Of a stretch of 8,310 nucleotides of DNA, positions 5,856 to 8,310 are shown piece after piece (position 1 is the stretch's first letter; every line of letters starts with the position of its first letter). Source of the stretch: Clostridiales bacterium (lineage in GTDB: Bacteria; Bacillota; Clostridia; Lachnospirales; Lachnospiraceae); contig JAHZHG010000107.1 in NCBI GenBank assembly GCA_019420425.1, positions 1-8,310 of the forward strand, written 5' to 3'. The notes under the pieces are model-generated. The model did not search any database. It worked only from the letters and a program-made list of their open reading frames with translations, and was not told where the DNA came from. The translations under genes and the position numbers were made by a program.

Positions 5856-5884
5856 ATTCTAATCGAGATTATCCTGGATGTCAA
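5856..5884 (-). promoter_or_regulatory. metY promoter, TTGACA-17-TAGAAT
   Basis: On the minus strand a consensus -35 TTGACA (5879-5884) and TAGAAT (5856-5861) are separated by exactly 17 bases. The -35 overlaps the stop codon of the Rrf2 regulator gene, so metY has its own strong start despite lying in the same direction close behind. Initiation near 5849 gives a leader of about 180 nt, enough for the dyad and the Cys leader ORF. Confidence 0.8.
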
Positions 5885-6312
5885 GGGTGAGTTTGGCATT
5901 TTTTGTAATCTCCGTTCAGAATGTCCTCCAGGGTGATGCTGTCCAGATAGGTGTTGATGACCTGGGCCAGTCCCTCCCATACGGGCAGGGTGATACATTC
6001 GCCGCTTCGCCCGCACAGCTTCGGATCCTGGTCGATGCAGGGAACGGGGGAGAGGGAGCCTTCTGTGATCCGGAGAATGTCGCCTACGGTATAGCAGTCG
6101 GGAGACTTGGCCAGCATATAGCCTCCCTGGGGGCCGCGGTTGGCCAGCAGGATGTCTGGGCGGTTCAGGATGGGAATGATCTGCTCCAGGTATTTTTTCG
6201 ATAAATTCTGGCGGCCGGCAATATCCTTCAGCGCGACAAAGCCGCAGTTCCGATGCTCGGCCAAATCCAGCAGCATACGCAGGGCGTAGCGGCCTTTGGT
6301 AGAAATTTTCAT
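5881..6312 (-). CDS. Rrf2 family transcriptional regulator (IscR/CymR-like)
   Basis: A small winged-helix regulator of 143 residues from its ATG at 6310-6312. The N-terminus MKISTKGRYALRMLLDLAEH is the classic Rrf2 opening. The recognition-helix region is DIAGRQNLSKKYLEQII, and NRGPQGGYMLAK forms the wing. The effector segment PVPCIDQDPKLCGRSGEC carries Cys92, Cys100 and Cys106 (C-x7-C-x5-C), close to the Fe-S ligands of IscR and typical of clostridial Rrf2 proteins. It may therefore sense Fe-S or cysteine status, whereas B. subtilis CymR works through CysK. An upstream in-frame GTG at 6319-6321 is rejected as start because the GAGG ribosome-binding site abuts it, whereas it is 8 bases from the ATG. 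Placed directly ahead of metY, with matching dyads at both promoters, it likely represses metY and itself. Confidence 0.92.
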   Translation of the reverse strand: MKISTKGRYALRMLLDLAEHRNCGFVALKDIAGRQNLSKKYLEQIIPILNRPDILLANRGPQGGYMLAKSPDCYTVGDILRITEGSLSPVPCIDQDPKLCGRSGECITLPVWEGLAQVINTYLDSITLEDILNGDYKKCQTHP

Positions 6313-6339
6313 TGACGTCACCTCATTTAAAATTATCCT

Positions 6340-6368
6340 ATAATACCATATAATTTATAGGTAATCAA
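6340..6368 (-). promoter_or_regulatory. Promoter of the Rrf2 gene, TTGATT-17-TATTAT
   Basis: On the minus strand TTGATT (6363-6368) and TATTAT (6340-6345) are 17 bases apart, about 28 bases ahead of the ATG. The spacer is almost entirely filled by the dyad at 6344-6363. Confidence 0.65.
6344..6363. promoter_or_regulatory. Imperfect dyad in the Rrf2 promoter, candidate autoregulatory operator
   Basis: TACCATATAATTTATAGGTA is an imperfect palindrome (TACC ... GGTA with AT-rich centre) lying between the -35 and -10 of the regulator's own promoter. It shares the ACCTAT half-site (minus-strand reading) with the metY dyad. Negative autoregulation is common for Rrf2 proteins. Confidence 0.5.
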
Positions 6369-6399
6369 GAAAATTTCTAAGCCGCTGCTAAGGAAAGCA

Positions 6400-6411
6400 T
6401 GGTATGATAAT
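6400..6411 (+). promoter_or_regulatory. Possible extended -10 element ahead of the two-component operon
   Basis: TGGTATGATAAT has the TGN plus TATGAT form of an extended -10, and no clear -35 is present. The expected start near 6415 would fall within the GGAGG (6414-6418) of the response regulator. Either initiation is slightly upstream of this, or the real promoter is elsewhere in the divergent region. Confidence 0.25.
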
Positions 6412-6430
6412 ACGGAGGTGATCAGAATTT

Positions 6431-7105
6431 ATGAAATTGCTGTATGCAGAGGACGAAATAGGGATGTCTGAGGCTGTGGTAGATATCCTGACCTATCACC
6501 ATTATATGGTTGATGCGGTTTATGACGGGGAGGAGGCCATCGCCTATGCCCGTGCGGATGAGTATGACGGGATTATCCTGGATATTATGATGCCGAAAAA
6601 GGATGGGCTGGAGGTGCTCTCCTGGCTTCGCCGTGAGGGGATAAAGACGCCGGTGCTGATGCTGAGCGCCCGCGGCGAGGTGGAGGACCGGATACAGGGA
6701 CTGGATCTGGGCGCGGACGATTATCTGCCAAAGCCCTTTGTCATGGATGAGCTGCTGGCACGGATACGGGCTATGCTGCGCCGGAAGGAGGCATTTACCC
6801 CGGATGTGCTGACCTGCGGAGATATAGCGCTGGATCGTCAGCGGTATGAGCTTCGGGGGAACGGGCAGTCCTTTGTCCTGCCCAAGCTGGAGTATCGGAT
6901 GATGGAGCTGCTGATGATGAACCAGGGCAGATACCTTTCCACAGAGGATCTGCTGGTGAAGGTGTGGGGGTATGACAGCGATGCGGAGCTGGGCGTGGTC
7001 TGGGTGTATATTTCTTATCTGCGTAAACGGCTGACAGCGATGAATTCCCGGGTGGAAATACGGGCGAGACGAAGCATCGGCTATTCTTTGGAGGTGCTGC
7101 CATGA
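6431..7105 (+). CDS. OmpR/PhoB family response regulator
   Basis: A 224-residue two-component regulator. The receiver domain (1 to about 117) has the acidic pair Glu7/Asp8, the phospho-acceptor Asp51 in YDGIILDIMMPKKDGLEVL, the switch Ser79 in VLMLSARGE, and Lys101 in LGADDYLPKPF. All active-site residues are present. The winged-helix output domain (about 125-221) shows LPKLEYRMMELLMMNQGRYL, LLVKVWGYD, and the recognition helix VWVYISYLRKRLTAMNS followed by the RSIGYSLE hairpin. ATG 6431 follows GGAGGTGATC, a 10-base match to the 16S 3' end, at slightly long spacing. The gene overlaps the kinase gene by ATGA (7102-7105), so the pair is co-translated. It is divergent from the Rrf2 gene. The signal and regulon are unknown. 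Confidence 0.96.
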   Translation: MKLLYAEDEIGMSEAVVDILTYHHYMVDAVYDGEEAIAYARADEYDGIILDIMMPKKDGLEVLSWLRREGIKTPVLMLSARGEVEDRIQGLDLGADDYLPKPFVMDELLARIRAMLRRKEAFTPDVLTCGDIALDRQRYELRGNGQSFVLPKLEYRMMELLMMNQGRYLSTEDLLVKVWGYDSDAELGVVWVYISYLRKRLTAMNSRVEIRARRSIGYSLEVLP

Positions 7106-8310
7106 GCAAAGCGCTGCAGAAGAAATTTATTCTTACGGCGATGGCGGCGATTACCATCCTGCTGCTGGTTGCCCTCGGCGCAGTGAATGTGACCAATTTT
7201 ATCCTGGTCAGCGGGCAGTCCGAACGGATGCTGGAGATGCTGGCAGAGAATGAAGGAAGGTTTATTCCGCAGGAGCAGCGCCGGGAACGGAGAGCGCCGG
7301 AAATTTTTATGCCGCCGATTAATGCCGACGACGCCATGTCGGCCAGATATTTTCTCGTCCGGCTGGATCGGGAGGATGAGCCTGCGTATACGGATGTCAG
7401 CCACATTGCTTCGGTGACAGAGGAGGAGGCCAGGGCATATGCGGCGGATATATTGGACAGCGGAGAGGAACGGGGAAGCTGCGGCAGGTTCAGATACCGG
7501 GCCGTGGATACGGCGGAGGGAGGAAGGGTGCTGATTTTTCTGGATACCTCCAGCCAGCTGCGCGGCATCGTGACGGTGCTGGTAATCTCCGCCTTTATCG
7601 GCGTGATCTGCTGGCTGCTGATGCTTTTGCTGGTTGTGCTTTTGTCCAAGCGGACGATCCGGCCTATTGCGCTGAATATGGAAAAGCAAAGGCAGTTTGT
7701 GACCAATGCCGGTCACGAGATAAAGACGCCGCTGGCGATTATCCTGACGAATACAGACGCCCTGGAGCTGCATCAGGGGGAGAGCAGGTGGAGCCGGAAT
7801 ATCCGCACCCAGGCACTGCGTCTTACCGGGTTGATGCAGAACCTGCTGGCCCTGGCCAAAATGGATGAGCAGGGTACCGGCCTTCCTACAGAAATGCTCA
7901 ATTTAAGCAGCCTGCTGGAGGGGCTGCTGCCCCAGTTCCAGGAGCCTGCGGCGGGGCGCAACGTAACGCTTCGGGCAGATATTCAGCCGGAGCTGATGCT
8001 GAAGGCCAACCGGGAAAGCATGACGCAGCTGTTTTCTATTCTGCTGGACAACGGCGTAAAGTATACCAGCCCCGGAGAGGAGCTGTCGGTAAGCATGAAG
8101 AGGGCAGACCGGAAGATACAGCTGCAGATCAGGAATATCTGCGACGCGCTTCCGGAGGCTGCCCCGGAGCGGCTGTTTGAGCGGTTTTACCGTGGGGACA
8201 GCGCCAGGACACAGAAAAACGGCGGATACGGGATAGGCCTTTCTGCCGCCAGGGCCATTGCCGAGGCGCACCGGGGAACCATATCTGCCGAGTACGCGGA
8301 AGGACGGATG
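7102..8310 (+). CDS. Sensor histidine kinase, 3' end cut by window edge
   Basis: 403 codons are visible. An N-terminal anchor (about 8-28) and a second span (about 155-181) bracket a sensor region of roughly 125 residues with no recognisable domain. Only about 12 residues separate the second span from the H-box region, so there is no HAMP linker. QFVTNAGHEIKTPLAII carries the phospho-acceptor His205. The N-box is LFSILLDNGVKYTSPG with Asn317. The G1 box is replaced by RNICDALPEAAPERLF, as in many Firmicute kinases of this type. The F-box is FERFYRGDSAR (359-369), and the G2 box is GGYGIGLSAARAIAEAH. About 15-30 residues are probably missing. It should phosphorylate the response regulator encoded immediately upstream, whose gene its start overlaps by ATGA. 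Confidence 0.95.
   Translation, partial: MSKALQKKFILTAMAAITILLLVALGAVNVTNFILVSGQSERMLEMLAENEGRFIPQEQRRERRAPEIFMPPINADDAMSARYFLVRLDREDEPAYTDVSHIASVTEEEARAYAADILDSGEERGSCGRFRYRAVDTAEGGRVLIFLDTSSQLRGIVTVLVISAFIGVICWLLMLLLVVLLSKRTIRPIALNMEKQRQFVTNAGHEIKTPLAIILTNTDALELHQGESRWSRNIRTQALRLTGLMQNLLALAKMDEQGTGLPTEMLNLSSLLEGLLPQFQEPAAGRNVTLRADIQPELMLKANRESMTQLFSILLDNGVKYTSPGEELSVSMKRADRKIQLQIRNICDALPEAAPERLFERFYRGDSARTQKNGGYGIGLSAARAIAEAHRGTISAEYAEGRM

Noticed and set aside
6313..6321. GTG 6319-6321 as the start of the Rrf2 gene
   Set aside because: The GAGG ribosome-binding site would touch the GTG, whereas it is 8 bases from the ATG at 6310-6312, which also gives the family's usual MKISTKGRYAL start.
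6795..7773. Long minus-strand open frames of 303 and 230 codons opposite the response regulator and kinase
   Set aside because: Ser/Arg-rich translations without motifs; the + strand shows complete receiver, winged-helix and kinase motifs.
1..8310. CRISPR arrays, tRNA/rRNA genes, insertion sequences, phage or toxin-antitoxin modules
   Set aside because: No regularly spaced repeats, transposase motifs, attachment-type repeats or tRNA-like folds were seen on either strand.

Overview
The window looks like the chromosome of an anaerobic Firmicute, most likely a Lachnospiraceae-type Clostridium. This rests on consensus GGAGG ribosome-binding sites on nearly every gene, the mid-50s GC content (by eye), the gene families present, and short intergenic gaps. 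The species is an inference. Nothing points to a phage, plasmid, insertion sequence, CRISPR array, tRNA or rRNA.

Layout. (1) 1-954, + strand: the tail of an ABC-transporter ATPase, its ABC-2-type permease, and a degraded zinc-ribbon gene. (2) 986-2522, + strand: an inverted repeat overlapping a TATAAT box, then pdxS and pdxT, the two subunits of the DXP-independent pyridoxal 5'-phosphate (PLP) synthase. (3) 2515-4253, - strand: a translationally coupled pair, an M20/PepT-like metallopeptidase followed by a C39-like (papain-fold) cysteine peptidase. It converges on pdxT with an 8-bp overlap of the coding ends. (4) 4308-6368, - strand: a sulfur module. An Rrf2-family regulator with three conserved cysteines is followed by metY (O-acetylhomoserine sulfhydrylase, a PLP enzyme). 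Between them lie a strong promoter, an Rrf2-type dyad, and a 22-codon leader ORF ending Met-Cys-Cys-Cys-Ser-stop. (5) 6431-8310, + strand: an OmpR-type response regulator and its histidine kinase, overlapping by ATGA. The kinase runs off the right edge.

The most interesting element is the metY leader. The leader ORF (5720-5788, -) has its own strong ribosome-binding site. The mRNA segment that encodes its Met-Cys-Cys-Cys run is complementary to the metY translation start: it pairs with the end of the Shine-Dalgarno sequence, the spacer, and the AU of the AUG. A ribosome waiting at Cys codons would keep this segment from closing the metY start, whereas a ribosome that finishes the leader would let it close. 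The sequence therefore suggests cysteine-responsive translational attenuation, layered on transcriptional repression by the adjacent Rrf2 regulator. The ORF, its ribosome-binding site and the complementarity are read directly from the sequence; the mechanism is inferred.

The modules fit together loosely. PdxST makes PLP, the cofactor of MetY. The Rrf2 regulator probably senses sulfur or Fe-S status and controls metY and itself. The peptidase pair, the ABC transporter and the two-component system have no evident link to sulfur.
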